A stretch of DNA of 64,000 nt from Bombiscardovia nodaiensis (GTDB lineage: Bacteria > Actinomycetota > Actinomycetes > Actinomycetales > Bifidobacteriaceae), in the NCBI GenBank assembly GCA_033127725.1, contig AP026798.1, positions 1,178,001-1,242,000 on the forward strand, written 5' to 3'. Below are positions 27,465-38,530 of the stretch, piece by piece. Within the stretch, counting starts at the first letter, position 1. Each line of letters starts with the position of its first letter. Made by a program: the position numbers and the translations under genes. The notes under the pieces were generated by a model that did not search any database, was not told where the DNA came from, and was given only the letters and a program-made list of their open reading frames with translations.

Positions 27465-28256
27465 CTACTTACTACTCGCTTTCAGCGTGAGACGAGCGAT
27501 TGTAGCGAACTCCTCCACGTCCAGTGAGGCTCCCCCAACTAAGAAACCATCGACGTCGCTTTGACTGATGAGCTCCTGGGCGTTGTGGGAGCTCACGGAA
27601 CCGCCGTAGAGAATCCGCATAGTCTGGGCTGCTCCCCTGCCAAAAGCCGACTCTACGTGAGCACGAATGGCACGGGCAGCGTCCTGAGCCACCTGAGGAG
27701 TAGCCACCATTCCAGTTCCGATCGCCCACACAGGCTCATAGGCCACCACGAGCTTACCGACCTCTTCTTGAGAGAGGTCGCGGGTGACATCCTTCACCTG
27801 CCCGACAGCGAACTCTAGCTCGATACCTTGCCGACGTTCCTCATAGCTCTCCCCCACACACAGGATAGGCTGCATGCCAGCTGCAAGCACGGCCCGAACC
27901 TGGTCAACAATATTGGCATCATCCTCTGGGTGGTACTTGCGCCGTTCAGAGTGGCCTACAATAACGTACCTGCAACCCAGCTGAGCTAGCATGTCGGCTG
28001 AAACGTCGCCGGTAAAAGCCCCCTGGCTGGTGACGGAAACGGTTTGCGCACCGTATGAGATTTTAAGATTGTCGGCTTCCACGAGCACTTCAACCGAGCG
28101 CAGAGCGGTAAAAGCAGGCATCAGCGCAACTTCACAGCGCTTGTAGTCGAATTTGGCATCCCGCAGGAGCCAGACCAGCTTCTGCACAAAATACGTGGCC
28201 TCTAAGTGGTCGAAATTCATCTTCCAATTGCCGGCCACCAGCGGTGTGCGCACCAT
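27465..28256 (-). CDS. tpiA: Triosephosphate isomerase
   Basis: Interconverts DHAP and glyceraldehyde-3-phosphate. Visible active-site parts: Lys in VAGNWKMN, His in IVGHSERRKYH, Glu in VVAYEPVWAIGTG and the phosphate-binding YGGSVSSHNA. The 263-residue length is normal. GGAGG lies just before the ATG. It follows pgk, with a hairpin between them. Confidence 0.97.
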   Translation of the reverse strand: MVRTPLVAGNWKMNFDHLEATYFVQKLVWLLRDAKFDYKRCEVALMPAFTALRSVEVLVEADNLKISYGAQTVSVTSQGAFTGDVSADMLAQLGCRYVIVGHSERRKYHPEDDANIVDQVRAVLAAGMQPILCVGESYEERRQGIELEFAVGQVKDVTRDLSQEEVGKLVVAYEPVWAIGTGMVATPQVAQDAARAIRAHVESAFGRGAAQTMRILYGGSVSSHNAQELISQSDVDGFLVGGASLDVEEFATIARLTLKASSK

Positions 28257-28292
28257 GCCTGCCTCCAGACGGAACTATAAGCGCCAGATGAA

Positions 28293-28328
28293 AGGTGCCA
28301 GGCGGGTTCTCCCCCCGTTCTGGCACCT
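28293..28328 (-). terminator. Hairpin between pgk and tpiA
   Basis: AGGTGCCAG pairs with CTGGCACCT (28320-28328) across an 18-base G/C-rich loop, and TT follows on the minus strand. It could reduce transcription from pgk into tpiA and set their ratio. Confidence 0.6.
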
Positions 28329-28348
28329 CAGTGACAACAGCTGAGGAA

Positions 28349-29554
28349 CTACTCGAGCACCTTGAGTCCTGGCAAGGTCTTACCTTCCAAGAACTCAAGG
28401 GAAGCACCGCCGCCAGTGGAGATGTGGGAGAACCCATCCTCTGGGAAGCCTAAGTTGCGCACAGCGGAAGCTGAGTCGCCGCCACCGACGATGGTGAAAG
28501 CGCCAGCCTTAGTAGCGTCAACTAGACCCTGAGCAACGGCCTGAGTGCCAGCTGCAAACTGGGGAACCTCGAAGACACCCATGGGCCCGTTCCAGACCAC
28601 AGTCTTGGAGTCAACGATCTTGTCGTGGAAGAGCTTCTGGGAGTCGGGGCCGATGTCTAGACCCATCATCTCAGCTGGGATGGCATCTGCAGCAACCACC
28701 TGCGGATCTACTGGCGTATCGCCAGCCGGGAAGCCCTTGTTGACCACAATGTCGGTGGGCAGTACCAGCTCGATGCCGCGCTCCTTGGCTGTCTGAATGT
28801 AGCCCTTAACGGTGTCGATTTGATCCTCTTCCAGCAGGGAGGTGCCCACTTCGTAGCCCTGAGCCTTGAGGAAGGTGAAGACCATGCCGCCGCCGATGAC
28901 CAGGCGATCGGCCTTGTCCAGCAGGTTCTCAATCACGCCCAGCTTGTCGGACACCTTGGAACCACCCAGAACGACAGTAAAGGGGCGCTCAGGGTTCTGC
29001 GTGGCCTTGGACAGGGCCTTGACTTCCTTCTCTACCAGCAGACCGGCAGCAGAGGGCAGATAGGCCGCTACGGAGTAGTTGGACCCCTGGGCACGGTGGA
29101 CCACGCCGAAGCCATCCGAGACGAAGACATCGCCCAGGGCGGCAATCTTCTGTGCGTACCCATCGCGCTCGGACTCATCCTTGCTGGTCTCCTCAGGGTT
29201 AAAGCGCACATTCTCCAGCAGAAGCACATCGCCATCTTCCATCTGAGCGACCTTAGCTTGAGCGTCGGGGCCGTAGGTATCCTTGGCTAGCGGCACTTTC
29301 ACGCCGAGCAGCTCGCCTAAGCGCTGAGCCACCGGAGCCAAGCTCAGCTCAGGCACAACCTGGCCCTTGGGGCGTCCCAGGTGAGCCATGAGAATGACCT
29401 TGGCACCTTGCTGGCGGAGGTTCTCAATCGTTGGCAAGGCAGCCTTGATACGGCCGTCGTCCGTGATGGTGGTGCCCTTCAGCGGCACGTTAAAATCAGC
29501 GCGAACCAGGACGCGCTTACCCTTGAGATTGCCCAAATCTTGAAGCGTCTTCAT
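28349..29554 (-). CDS. pgk: Phosphoglycerate kinase
   Basis: Glycolytic enzyme making ATP from 1,3-bisphosphoglycerate. N-terminal signature [20 protein letters not shown] and the C-terminal nucleotide site [14 protein letters not shown] are clear. Start set at 29554 ([13 protein letters not shown]) with AGGAAAGGA upstream; the 12 extra upstream residues in frame are not family-like. 401 residues, normal. Confidence 0.97.
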   Translation of the reverse strand: MKTLQDLGNLKGKRVLVRADFNVPLKGTTITDDGRIKAALPTIENLRQQGAKVILMAHLGRPKGQVVPELSLAPVAQRLGELLGVKVPLAKDTYGPDAQAKVAQMEDGDVLLLENVRFNPEETSKDESERDGYAQKIAALGDVFVSDGFGVVHRAQGSNYSVAAYLPSAAGLLVEKEVKALSKATQNPERPFTVVLGGSKVSDKLGVIENLLDKADRLVIGGGMVFTFLKAQGYEVGTSLLEEDQIDTVKGYIQTAKERGIELVLPTDIVVNKGFPAGDTPVDPQVVAADAIPAEMMGLDIGPDSQKLFHDKIVDSKTVVWNGPMGVFEVPQFAAGTQAVAQGLVDATKAGAFTIVGGGDSASAVRNLGFPEDGFSHISTGGGASLEFLEGKTLPGLKVLE

Positions 29555-29698
29555 AGATTTCCTTTCCTGACCGCAGTCACGCTCGCCCAAAAGCAGGCGC
29601 GGCTACAGATACCATTGGTCACAACTACTGACACTATCTTCTATAGTAGTGGTTCGAAGCGATAATCGTCACCCAAGTTTTAAGGAGAGAGGGCACCC

Positions 29699-30646
29699 TC
29701 AGCTCTGCTCTTCCTGCTGCTTACGCACTTTCGCCGACAATTGCAGCAGACGGCGGATACGGCCTGCAATCGCATCTTTGGTGACAGGCGGGTCAGCGAG
29801 CCTTCCAAGCTCTTCCAGGCTGGCATCGCGGTGGTCCAGCCTGAGCTGACCAGCTGCGCGCAGATTCTCGGGCACGTTGTCTCCCAAAATTTTGAAAGCT
29901 TCAGTCACCTTTGCCGAAGCCTCTACAGCTGCCTTCGCCGAGCGACGCATATTCGCGTCGTCAAAGTTCGCCAGGCGGTTGGCCTTACCCCGAGACTCAC
30001 CATCCGAACGCTTACCAGTCCACTCGCGCGCCGCCTTAGGGGCACCGATGAGGATGAGCATACGCTCGATAGCATCGGGGTCGCGCAAGGTTACGCGCTC
30101 TGAGGAACGCACCTGCCGTGCCTTCGCTTTGATGCCTAGTCGGCGTGCCACCTGAACCAGGGCTAGAGCTGCTTCTGGGCCCGGGCAGATAATCTCTAAA
30201 TACGAAGCTTTGCCTGGGTCTGAGAGCTCACCGTGGGCTAAGAATGCTCCGCGCCAGGCGGCCTTAATCTGGGAGATGTTGCCGGAGACAATGTCTTCGG
30301 GTAGGCCCCTGACCGGACGCTTACGACGGTCGAGAAGGCCGGTCTGCAGGGCTAAGGCACCGCCTGCGCGCAGGACCCGCACCGAGTACCGGCGCACCTG
30401 GCCTGTAGGGGTTTGTCGAGCTATTTCAATCAGTTCGCTCTCGTGGCCGTACACATCTCGAATAGTGGACTGCAACCAATGAGCGGCGGGCAGGGAGTCG
30501 AACTGGGCCTCCACCACAATATGCCGTTGAATGATGTGCAAGCCACCGCCGAAACGGATCATAGCAGCGGCCTGAGCCTTCTTTGCTTGAGGCAGTTCGC
30601 TATCGATGCTGGCGAGCTCACTTTTGACATCATCCAGTAGGGCCAA
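29699..30646 (-). CDS. whiA: Sporulation regulator-like protein WhiA
   Basis: DNA-binding protein of Gram-positive bacteria linked to cell division and sporulation. It has a degenerate LAGLIDADG homing-endonuclease-like N-terminal domain and a C-terminal helix-turn-helix ([25 protein letters not shown]), which matches the family end. Start is TTG at 30646 with AGGAGG seven bases before it. 315 residues. In many relatives a yvcK gene lies between rapZ and whiA; here there is only 192 bp without a gene. Confidence 0.95.
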   Translation of the reverse strand: MALLDDVKSELASIDSELPQAKKAQAAAMIRFGGGLHIIQRHIVVEAQFDSLPAAHWLQSTIRDVYGHESELIEIARQTPTGQVRRYSVRVLRAGGALALQTGLLDRRKRPVRGLPEDIVSGNISQIKAAWRGAFLAHGELSDPGKASYLEIICPGPEAALALVQVARRLGIKAKARQVRSSERVTLRDPDAIERMLILIGAPKAAREWTGKRSDGESRGKANRLANFDDANMRRSAKAAVEASAKVTEAFKILGDNVPENLRAAGQLRLDHRDASLEELGRLADPPVTKDAIAGRIRRLLQLSAKVRKQQEEQS

Positions 30647-30838
30647 GACCCGTCCTCCTACGATTCTTTTGACAACTGTTGAAGTCTCGCCACAGGTAAA
30701 TCGGACGAGGCCACCGGACTACTGTGATACCGAATATCTTGGACAAATTACACCAAAGGTATTCTGCTCGAGACCAGTAATCAGGCAAACTCTAGGCTAC
30801 CTGCTGCGCGGGACTGCTTCAAGGGCAGATAGTGAACT

Positions 30839-31780
30839 TTACACATTTTTTTGATGAGGCAGCTCACGCGCCGATACCGTCACGTCCAAGCCCTTCGCCC
30901 GCAGACGATTCGCCAGCTCCTCACTCATAGCCACTGACCGGTGCTGGCCGCCGGTGCAACCGATAGCGATATTGACAAAGTGCTTATCTTCGCTAGCGTA
31001 CCCACGAATAGCTGTCATAATGGCCTGGCTGTATGAGTCCAGGAAGTCCTTGGCCCCCTGACTGGCCATCACATAGTCGTGGACAGGCTGGTCGCGGCCG
31101 TTGAGCTCGCGTAGCTCGGGTACCCAGAAGGGGTTGGGCAAGAACCGCACGTCGGCCACAAAATCGGCATCAATGGGCAAACCGTACTTAAAACCAAAGC
31201 TGAATATGTGCACGGCCACTGTTGAGGGCCCCTTGCCCAGAAGGGAGTCATACAATCTTGTCGAGAGCTGGTGAACTGTCAGGTGGGACGTATCAATCAC
31301 GACGTCAGCCCGTTCCTTCAGATGCTCCAAGAGTTTGCGCTCCTGGCGCACACCGTCGATGAGCCTGCCCGAACCTTGCAAGGGATGGGGGCGGCGCACC
31401 GACTCATAACGCTGAATGAGCACCTCATCAGTCGCATCCAAGAAGAGGATACGGCATTTAACACCGAGATCATCGAGATGCCCTAGCACGGCATTCAAAT
31501 CATCAAAATAAGCGCGCGAGCGTACGTCGATTACGGCGGCTAGGCGGCGGATGTGGCTGCCCGATGAGGTCATCAAATCGACCATAGGCACCAGGAGCTT
31601 AGGGGGAAGATTGTCGACCACATACCAACCCATGTCTTCCATGCTGTCGGCGGCACGAGTCCTACCAGCACCAGACATGCCAGTAATGAGCATGACCTCG
31701 AAGCCTTCCTTCGGCGGCTGAGCAGCCGCAGCTTCCTGCTGCCCACCAGCCTGCTCTTCTCCCTGCTCCTGCATCACCAT
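30839..31780 (-). CDS. rapZ: RNase adapter protein RapZ (nucleotide-binding)
   Basis: P-loop protein of the RapZ/YvcJ family; in enterobacteria it guides a small RNA to RNase E, while its actinobacterial role is not settled. The Walker A is ITGMSGAGRTRAADSMEDMG, with Arg where most P-loops have Lys, as is usual in actinobacterial members. The family end CTGGQHRSVAMSEELA is intact. It overlaps aroE by 7 bp. Confidence 0.95.
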   Translation of the reverse strand: MVMQEQGEEQAGGQQEAAAAQPPKEGFEVMLITGMSGAGRTRAADSMEDMGWYVVDNLPPKLLVPMVDLMTSSGSHIRRLAAVIDVRSRAYFDDLNAVLGHLDDLGVKCRILFLDATDEVLIQRYESVRRPHPLQGSGRLIDGVRQERKLLEHLKERADVVIDTSHLTVHQLSTRLYDSLLGKGPSTVAVHIFSFGFKYGLPIDADFVADVRFLPNPFWVPELRELNGRDQPVHDYVMASQGAKDFLDSYSQAIMTAIRGYASEDKHFVNIAIGCTGGQHRSVAMSEELANRLRAKGLDVTVSARELPHQKNV

Positions 31781-32769
31781 ACGACCTCTCTGAGAGCCCT
31801 ATCCATAGCCTCTACCGGTACCTGCATCAGAGGCGTCCCAGTCATGTGAGCCACCTGTCGGACAGCCTGATAGAGCAACATACGTTCTCCACTCAAGGCT
31901 ACCCCACCCCTAACCCTGCGCCAAGCTTGCAGGAGGAGGCTGGGCTTGGGGCTGTAAACCACATCGAGCAGGATAGGAGTCTTGGAACTCACCCCCCAGG
32001 CTACCCCCGGTCTATCTTGGTGCAGCTCTTTGGCCACGGGGTCAGCAGCATGGGCCGGTATGGTTGAAACCACCAGATCGGCTTGCCTGAGTACCAACGA
32101 TCCCTGGCTCATGTCGACAAGGTCAACGGTCGAGAATCCTAAGCTCTGCGCGAGTGCTTCCGCCCGCTGAGCGTGACTGAGGTGGTGGGCCACAAGAGTG
32201 ACTTCTTGCACCCCCAAGTAGGACAGGGCGGCCAAGGCTGAACAGGCTGTGGAACCAGTACCGATAACCACGCTCCTACTGCCAGCAGCTTGGAAACGAG
32301 GAGGGCACGGTTGCCACCCTACACTGGCTGCCAGCAGGACACGCGGATCGAAAGCATCAGCCTCAGCCTCTGGCGCTCTGGACTGGCTCATCCCTTGAGC
32401 CAGAGCGCAAATAATACCCTCAACATCAGTGTTGTACAGCGCTAAAGAGCGCAACTTGTCAGCTCCTGCAGCGTCTTGCGCCCACCGGCACACTGCCGTA
32501 TTGGCTACCTGCAAGACCTTCGACCAGTGGTCTTGAGGCTGACCGTAGGCAAATACTTCACGCTTCAAGGGCATGGTCAGGCTCAACCCAGCCCAAGATG
32601 AATCGAGCGCCGCTAGCATGGACCCGAGCTGGCCAGATGGCACATTGACCGGCTGGTAAGACCACTGACTGAGCCCTAGGGCTGCGTATGCTGCCTGGTG
32701 CAGTCGCGGAGAGAGCGAATGGCTGATAGGCGAACCTACTACGGCACACCGCCGACGTATGACAGGCAT
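31774..32769 (-). CDS. aroE: Shikimate dehydrogenase
   Basis: NADP-dependent step of the chorismate pathway. The N-terminal substrate site VVGSPISHSLSPRLHQAAY is clear, and the Rossmann segment SVVIGTGSTACSALAALSYLG binds the cofactor. Start at 32769 (MPVIRRRCAVV) with GGAGGGAG upstream; an in-frame reading 66 bases longer has no such site. The 331 residues are longer than the usual 270-280, owing to inserted loops. It lies between uvrC and rapZ. Confidence 0.93.
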   Translation of the reverse strand: MPVIRRRCAVVGSPISHSLSPRLHQAAYAALGLSQWSYQPVNVPSGQLGSMLAALDSSWAGLSLTMPLKREVFAYGQPQDHWSKVLQVANTAVCRWAQDAAGADKLRSLALYNTDVEGIICALAQGMSQSRAPEAEADAFDPRVLLAASVGWQPCPPRFQAAGSRSVVIGTGSTACSALAALSYLGVQEVTLVAHHLSHAQRAEALAQSLGFSTVDLVDMSQGSLVLRQADLVVSTIPAHAADPVAKELHQDRPGVAWGVSSKTPILLDVVYSPKPSLLLQAWRRVRGGVALSGERMLLYQAVRQVAHMTGTPLMQVPVEAMDRALREVVW

Positions 32770-32831
32770 CCTATCTCCCTCCAAACTTGCACCCTGTGTA
32801 AGACTCACCAGCCTTGCTTCAACCAGTCTAC

Positions 32832-35240
32832 TCACTCATCGGCCGTTGACTCTTGAGTTTTGACCTGGGAAGGCGCGCTCTGGGCGCTACTGCCGACCCC
32901 ATCTTCGTCATGTAGGGCCTGATAGATGCTCTCCGCTTTCGCCTGACCAACTCCTGGCACCGCTTGGAGTTCTTCAAGGCTGGCCTGGCGCATCTTCTTT
33001 ACTGACCCAAAGGCTCTCAACAGGCGCTTCTGATAGGTCTGCCCAATACCGGGAATATCGTCCAAAACTGAGCGCAGAGAACCCTTACGGCGCGTCTGCC
33101 GATGGTAGGTAATGGCGAAACGATGGGATTCATCTCGAACGCGCTGAAGCAAGTACATACCCTGGGACTGCCGCTTCAAGATGATGGGATAGTCGTCGTC
33201 AGGCACCCAGACCTCCTCCAGGCGCTTGGCCAAGCCGCACAGGGCAACATCGCTAATACCGGCATCGTGCAGGGCGCGGGCGGCAGCCTGGACTTGGGGC
33301 TTACCGCCGTCCACCACTATCAGGTTCGGCTTATAAGCGAAGTGCCTGGGCTGTGTATTCTGCTGAACGATCTGAGAACTGTCCGTTACCGCAATCGGGT
33401 CCTGAGAAACTCGGGCTTCTTCTGGCTGCTGATGGTCAGCCTCGACAGCACGCTGCAGCTGCCGCTCATTTTCAATACTCTCGCCCGAATCACCGGCAAT
33501 ATTGCCGTGCTTAAAGCGGCGGGTCAGCGTCTCATAAATAGCTGAGGTATCGTCAAGAGCACCCTTGCCGTCTTCTCCGCGGATAGCGAACCGGCGGTAC
33601 TCGGACTTCTTAGCTATGGCATCTTCAAAAACGACCATTGAGGCCACCTGGAAGGCACCAGCAACCGTGTTGGAAATATCGTAGCACTCAATACGCAGGG
33701 GCGCTTGCTTGAGACCAAGGGCCTGAGCTACGTCGTTCATGGCGGCACTGCGGGCACCCAAGTCCGAAATACGGCTCATCTTGGAGCGTTGCAAGGACTG
33801 CTGGGCGTTAGCCTGTGCCCGGTCCATCAGTGCCTTTTTCTCACCACGACTGGCCACTCGTATGGTCACGGCTCCCCCACGTATGCCAGTCAGCCAGGTT
33901 TCCAAATCCTCAGTTCGTTCAGGCTGAACCGGCACGACGACCTCGCGGGGAACAGGCGCAATCGGCTCCAGAAGATCAGCTCGGCCTGTCTGCTCCTGGC
34001 GTTCATGCCGCGCTTTAGTAGCCTTGGCGCGGTCAGCAGCGTCGAGCGCCGTCACCCGCTGAGTGGAGCCCAGGGCATCTCGCTTTTGGGCCACCTCAAT
34101 TGATGACTCTTCTCCGCCCGGCAGAGCCAATGCTGGCAGGTTGGGGTCTTCCTCCTGCTGGTGCTCGGAAACTAAGTCTGAGTACACCTGCGTAATCAGG
34201 TCGCTCATCAACTCCCCATCACTGACATCTTCAACCCGCTCCACCGACCAGGATCGCTCGCCGCGGATGGCTCCGGCCCGCACAAAGAAGGCGTGGACAG
34301 AGGCTTCCAACTCATCAGAGGCCATGCCGAAGATATCTGCGTCAACATCAGAGTTGAAGACCACGGAATTTTGCTCAATCACGGTCTCCAACATCGCAAT
34401 CTGATCACGCAGGCGGGCCGCCTTCTCAAAGTTGAGCTCCTGACTCGCCTCTTTCATCTGCCGTCGCAAGCCAGCCTTATAAGACTTGCCCAGGCGCCCT
34501 GTCATCACACCCACGAGCTCAGCCACCATCTTGCGGTGGTCCTCAGGCGAAATTCTGCCCACGCACGGGGCCGAGCACTTGCCAATAGAAGCGAGCAAGC
34601 AGGGGCGACCAGAGAGCTGGGCCTTGTGGAAGACTCCAGGCGTACAGGTACGGACCGAATACGTTTTTAAGAGGGCATCTAAGGTATGACGAACGTCCCA
34701 CACTTTGGCATAGGGGCCAAAATACCTGGTGTCGCGCCGCTTGCGGATACGAGTCATCCAGACGCGGGGAACCTGTTCCCCCACCGACACCGCTAAATAC
34801 GGATAGGTTTTGTCATCTCGAAAAACGACGTTGAACCGCGGGTCAAACTCTTTGATCCAGGTGTACTCCAGCGTCAGGGATTCCAGCTCGGTGCCTACTA
34901 CCGTCCACTCCAAGCTGCGAGCAGTCAAGACCATGGTTTGCGTGCGAGGATGGAGGTTGACCAGAGGCTGGAAGTAGTTGCTCAAACGGTTGCGAAGATT
35001 TTTAGCCTTGCCCACATAAATGACCCGACCGTCGCCATCGCGCCACTTGTAGACACCCGGCTGCGCAGGAATGTCGCCAGCTTTAGGGCGGAAAAGATCA
35101 CGAGAGTCACCCAAGAGTGGCGCACCGTTTACATTGACGCCATCACTGGATTCAGAGCCAGTGGCTGTGCTCTCAATCAGCGTTTGTGCTGTTTTGTGCC
35201 AGACCCCTGACGAATGACGCTCGAAGCAGCTTCGTGACAT
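32832..35240 (-). CDS. uvrC: Excinuclease ABC subunit C
   Basis: Dual-incision nuclease of nucleotide excision repair. In order: GIY-YIG domain (QPGVYKWRDGDGRVIYVGKAKNLRNR), Cys-rich region with CSAPCVG, UVR motif around residues 245-280, RNase H-like domain (IECYDISNTVAGAFQVASMV ... IVVDGGKPQV) and a C-terminal double helix-hairpin-helix (DIPGIGQTYQKRLL, AVPGVGQAKAESIY). At 802 residues it is long, with a low-complexity insert near residues 390-440 and another (NERQLQRAVEADHQQPEEAR) inside the RNase H-like domain. AAGGGG precedes the ATG at 35240, nine bases after the uvrA stop. Confidence 0.97.
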   Translation of the reverse strand: MSRSCFERHSSGVWHKTAQTLIESTATGSESSDGVNVNGAPLLGDSRDLFRPKAGDIPAQPGVYKWRDGDGRVIYVGKAKNLRNRLSNYFQPLVNLHPRTQTMVLTARSLEWTVVGTELESLTLEYTWIKEFDPRFNVVFRDDKTYPYLAVSVGEQVPRVWMTRIRKRRDTRYFGPYAKVWDVRHTLDALLKTYSVRTCTPGVFHKAQLSGRPCLLASIGKCSAPCVGRISPEDHRKMVAELVGVMTGRLGKSYKAGLRRQMKEASQELNFEKAARLRDQIAMLETVIEQNSVVFNSDVDADIFGMASDELEASVHAFFVRAGAIRGERSWSVERVEDVSDGELMSDLITQVYSDLVSEHQQEEDPNLPALALPGGEESSIEVAQKRDALGSTQRVTALDAADRAKATKARHERQEQTGRADLLEPIAPVPREVVVPVQPERTEDLETWLTGIRGGAVTIRVASRGEKKALMDRAQANAQQSLQRSKMSRISDLGARSAAMNDVAQALGLKQAPLRIECYDISNTVAGAFQVASMVVFEDAIAKKSEYRRFAIRGEDGKGALDDTSAIYETLTRRFKHGNIAGDSGESIENERQLQRAVEADHQQPEEARVSQDPIAVTDSSQIVQQNTQPRHFAYKPNLIVVDGGKPQVQAAARALHDAGISDVALCGLAKRLEEVWVPDDDYPIILKRQSQGMYLLQRVRDESHRFAITYHRQTRRKGSLRSVLDDIPGIGQTYQKRLLRAFGSVKKMRQASLEELQAVPGVGQAKAESIYQALHDEDGVGSSAQSAPSQVKTQESTADE

Positions 35241-35249
35241 GAATCCCCT

Positions 35250-38200
35250 TTAGGCCTTGGATCGTGACTTGCTCGCCTGCGAACGAGATGGTTTCTTTGC
35301 TGCCGAGGATGTGCGACCAGCCTTCTCCACCTTGCTGGCATCGAGCATAGGTTTGAGGAAGCGTCCAGTCCAGCTCTTGGGGTTCGCAGCCACCTGCTCG
35401 GGCGTACCTTCGGCTACAACTGTGCCACCGCCATCGCCTCCTTCGGGCCCCAGGTCGATAACCCAGTCCGCCGTTTTAACTACATCGAGATTATGCTCGA
35501 TAATAATCACCGTGTTGCCCTTGTCTACCAAGCCCTGAAGCACTCCTAAAAGCTTGTGGACATCGTCAAAGTGCAGACCCGTAGTGGGCTCATCGAGGAT
35601 ATAGACTGTCTTACCATCCGACCGTCTTTGCAGCTCGGTAGCCAGCTTGACACGCTGGGACTCTCCTCCAGAGAGGGTAGGGGCAGGTTGCCCTAAACGG
35701 ATATAGCCCAGACCCACGTCAACTAGAGTTCGCAAATATCGGGAGATAGAGGGATAAGCAGAGAAGAAGTCGGCTGCCTGCTCGATAGGCATATCAAGCA
35801 CATCGGAGACGGTCTTACCCTTATAGGTCACCTCTAAGGTCTCCCGGTTGTAGCGCTTACCATGGCAGGTCTCGCACTGCACATAGACATCGGGCAGGAA
35901 GTTCATCTCTATCTTGATAGTGCCGTCACCATGGCAGGCTTCACAGCGCCCTCCCTTGACGTTGAAGGAGAAACGGCCTGGACCATAGCCGCGCACCTGG
36001 GCTTCAGGTGTTTTGGCGAAGAGCTGACGAATCTTATCCCACACGCCCGTATAGGTGGCTGGATTGGAACGAGGAGTGCGGCCAATAGGATTCTGGTCCA
36101 CATGAATCACCTTGCGCACCTGGTCGAGCCCCTCGACCCGCGTGTGCTTGCCGGGCACAATACGAGCATTGTTGAGTTCGTCCGCCAATACTGGGTAGAG
36201 GATGGAGTTCACCAGGGTCGACTTACCAGAACCAGAGACACCCGTGACCAGGGTCATCACGCCGAGCGGGAACTGAACTTTTAGGTTCTTTAAGTTGTTC
36301 TCACGGGCACCCACCACTGTCAACTGCTTACTACGGCTGATTTTGCGCCGGTGGGCGGGAACTGCTATCTGGCGACGGCCGGCGATATAGTCGCCGGTAA
36401 TCGACCGGCTAGCTTGAGTCAGACCGGCGGAAGGACCAGAGTAAATGACCTCACCGCCATGCTCGCCAGCACCGGGGCCAATATCCACCAGCCAATCGGC
36501 CTCACGAATCGTGTCCTCGTCGTGCTCCACCACAATCAGCGTGTTGCCCAAGTCCCGTAGTCGCTTCAGGGTGGCGATCAGCCGCTCATTGTCCCGCTGA
36601 TGGAGCCCGATGGAAGGCTCGTCGAGCACATACATCACTCCAACCAGCCCGGAACCAATCTGCGTGGCCAGACGAATACGCTGAGCCTCTCCGCCTGAAA
36701 GTGTGGCAGCTGCCCTGGAAAGCGTCAAATAGTTCAGGCCTACGTCGTTGAGGAAGCGCAGGCGGGCACGAATTTCTTTGAGCACCTCGCCGGCGATTTT
36801 GGCTTGCGCTCCGGCCATGTGCAGGTCTTCAACCCACTGGCAGGACTTGGATATGGGCATATCGCACACCTGTGCGATAGAGAGCCCGTCCACCGTGACA
36901 GCCAGTACTTCAGGCTTGAGCCTCTTGCCTTCGCAGACCTGGCAGGGCACTTCGCGCATGTAGGACTCGTAGTACTGCTTCATAGAATCTGAATCAGTCT
37001 CGTCCCGGCGACGCATGAGAGTGCGCACTACCCCCTCGAAACCGGTCGTGTACTCCCGCAAACGCCCCCAACGGTTCCGGTAGGAGACTTTGACGTTGAA
37101 ATCATGACCGTACATTACCGCGTGTTGAACGTCCTTGGGCAGCTTTTTCCAGGGTGTAGCGGTAGAAAAGCCCATTTCCTCTGCCAGGCCGTCCAGCATA
37201 TGCCCGTAGAAGCGCTGCTGAGTTTTGGTAGACGACCAAGGCTCAATAGCCCCATCCTTGAGGGATTTGTCAGGGTCAGGCACTACCAGCTCAGGGTCAA
37301 TTTCCAGGCTGAAACCGAGTCCCGAGCAGGCAGGGCAAGCTCCGTACGGGGCGTTGAAAGAAAAAGTTCGCGGCTCTATCTCATCCAACTCCAGCTCGTG
37401 GCCGTTGGGGCAAGAGCGGTGCTCAGAGAAGGGTTGGCGACGCTCTGAATCTTTCTCATCCAAGTCGACGAAGTCCGCCACAACCAATCCCTTGGCCAGC
37501 GTTAAGGCGGTCTCCACAGAGTCCGTCAACCGCTGCCGGGCTGAAGGCTTGATCACCAAGCGGTCTACTACGACCTCAATCGTGTGCTTCTTTTGCTTGG
37601 CCAGCTTAATGTCATCGGAAAGCTGGTGCATCTGTCCGTCGATAATAGCGCGCGCATAGCCATCTGAGCGCAGGAGAGAGAGCGTTTCCACAAACTCACC
37701 CTTGCGTCCCCTAGCGATAGGTGCCAGAAGCTGAAAGCGGGTGCCTTCCGGCTTTGCCATCAGCGAGTCAACAATCTGCTGAGGAGTTTGGGCTCTGACT
37801 TCGGCGCCGCACACTGGGCAGTGAGGTATGCCGGTGCGGGCGAACAGGAGGCGGAAGTAGTCGTAGACCTCGGTGATGGTGCCCACAGTTGAACGCGGGT
37901 TCCGGTTCGTGGTCTTTTGATCAATGGAGACGGCCGGGCTCAGGCCTTCGATGAAATCGACATCGGGCTTGTCCATCTGCCCTAAGAATTGGCGGGCGTA
38001 GGCAGATAAGGACTCCACATACCGGCGCTGCCCTTCCGCAAAGAGCGTATCGAAGGCCAGAGATGACTTGCCAGAGCCCGACAGACCGGTGAATACGACC
38101 ATTTTGTTACGGGGAATACTCAAGTTCACATTCTTGAGATTGTGAGCGCGAGCGCCCTGCACTACGATTTTGCGGTCGTTGGGAAGTTGGCTTAAATCAG

Positions 38201-38294
38201 CTATCAGGGTTCCATGTCCCTCTACCATTGGCGGCTGCGAAGCCCGTGTTGACGGCTGACTGCTGACCTGACTGCGATGCTGCACGTGTTCCAT
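35250..38294 (-). CDS. uvrA: Excinuclease ABC subunit A
   Basis: Damage-sensing ATPase of nucleotide excision repair. Two ABC modules: Walker [15 protein letters not shown] and [14 protein letters not shown], signatures [16 protein letters not shown] and [16 protein letters not shown], zinc-binding CXXC pairs ([26 protein letters not shown]). Start chosen at 38294 (ATG with GAGGGA just upstream), giving 1014 residues; a TTG 51 bases further upstream is also in frame. A perfect LexA box lies about 90 bp before this start. uvrC follows directly. Confidence 0.97.
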   Translation of the reverse strand: MEHVQHRSQVSSQPSTRASQPPMVEGHGTLIADLSQLPNDRKIVVQGARAHNLKNVNLSIPRNKMVVFTGLSGSGKSSLAFDTLFAEGQRRYVESLSAYARQFLGQMDKPDVDFIEGLSPAVSIDQKTTNRNPRSTVGTITEVYDYFRLLFARTGIPHCPVCGAEVRAQTPQQIVDSLMAKPEGTRFQLLAPIARGRKGEFVETLSLLRSDGYARAIIDGQMHQLSDDIKLAKQKKHTIEVVVDRLVIKPSARQRLTDSVETALTLAKGLVVADFVDLDEKDSERRQPFSEHRSCPNGHELELDEIEPRTFSFNAPYGACPACSGLGFSLEIDPELVVPDPDKSLKDGAIEPWSSTKTQQRFYGHMLDGLAEEMGFSTATPWKKLPKDVQHAVMYGHDFNVKVSYRNRWGRLREYTTGFEGVVRTLMRRRDETDSDSMKQYYESYMREVPCQVCEGKRLKPEVLAVTVDGLSIAQVCDMPISKSCQWVEDLHMAGAQAKIAGEVLKEIRARLRFLNDVGLNYLTLSRAAATLSGGEAQRIRLATQIGSGLVGVMYVLDEPSIGLHQRDNERLIATLKRLRDLGNTLIVVEHDEDTIREADWLVDIGPGAGEHGGEVIYSGPSAGLTQASRSITGDYIAGRRQIAVPAHRRKISRSKQLTVVGARENNLKNLKVQFPLGVMTLVTGVSGSGKSTLVNSILYPVLADELNNARIVPGKHTRVEGLDQVRKVIHVDQNPIGRTPRSNPATYTGVWDKIRQLFAKTPEAQVRGYGPGRFSFNVKGGRCEACHGDGTIKIEMNFLPDVYVQCETCHGKRYNRETLEVTYKGKTVSDVLDMPIEQAADFFSAYPSISRYLRTLVDVGLGYIRLGQPAPTLSGGESQRVKLATELQRRSDGKTVYILDEPTTGLHFDDVHKLLGVLQGLVDKGNTVIIIEHNLDVVKTADWVIDLGPEGGDGGGTVVAEGTPEQVAANPKSWTGRFLKPMLDASKVEKAGRTSSAAKKPSRSQASKSRSKA

Positions 38295-38384
38295 CCGATC
38301 CCTCAATGCCCGTTTCTCTTCCTGTGGTACAACCCAAATATACAAATCCCAGAGTTCACATCATATCGCATTCGCCCCCCAATT

Positions 38385-38400
38385 TCGAACAAGTGTTCGA
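38385..38400. promoter_or_regulatory. LexA (SOS) box upstream of uvrA
   Basis: TCGAACAAGTGTTCGA is a perfect TCGAAC-N4-GTTCGA palindrome in the divergent region between uvrA and the TspO-like gene, 91 bp before uvrA. It most likely makes uvrA-uvrC damage-inducible. Confidence 0.9.
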
Positions 38401-38530
38401 TTTTGCTCAGGGCGTTCTCGCTCCTTACTCGTGCCCCCTAGACGACCCTCAAACGCCGGACCCCACCCAGACCTAAGATGGGATTTAAGAGACCACAGGA
38501 CTGCCCGACAGTCCGAGAGAAGGAGTTGCC

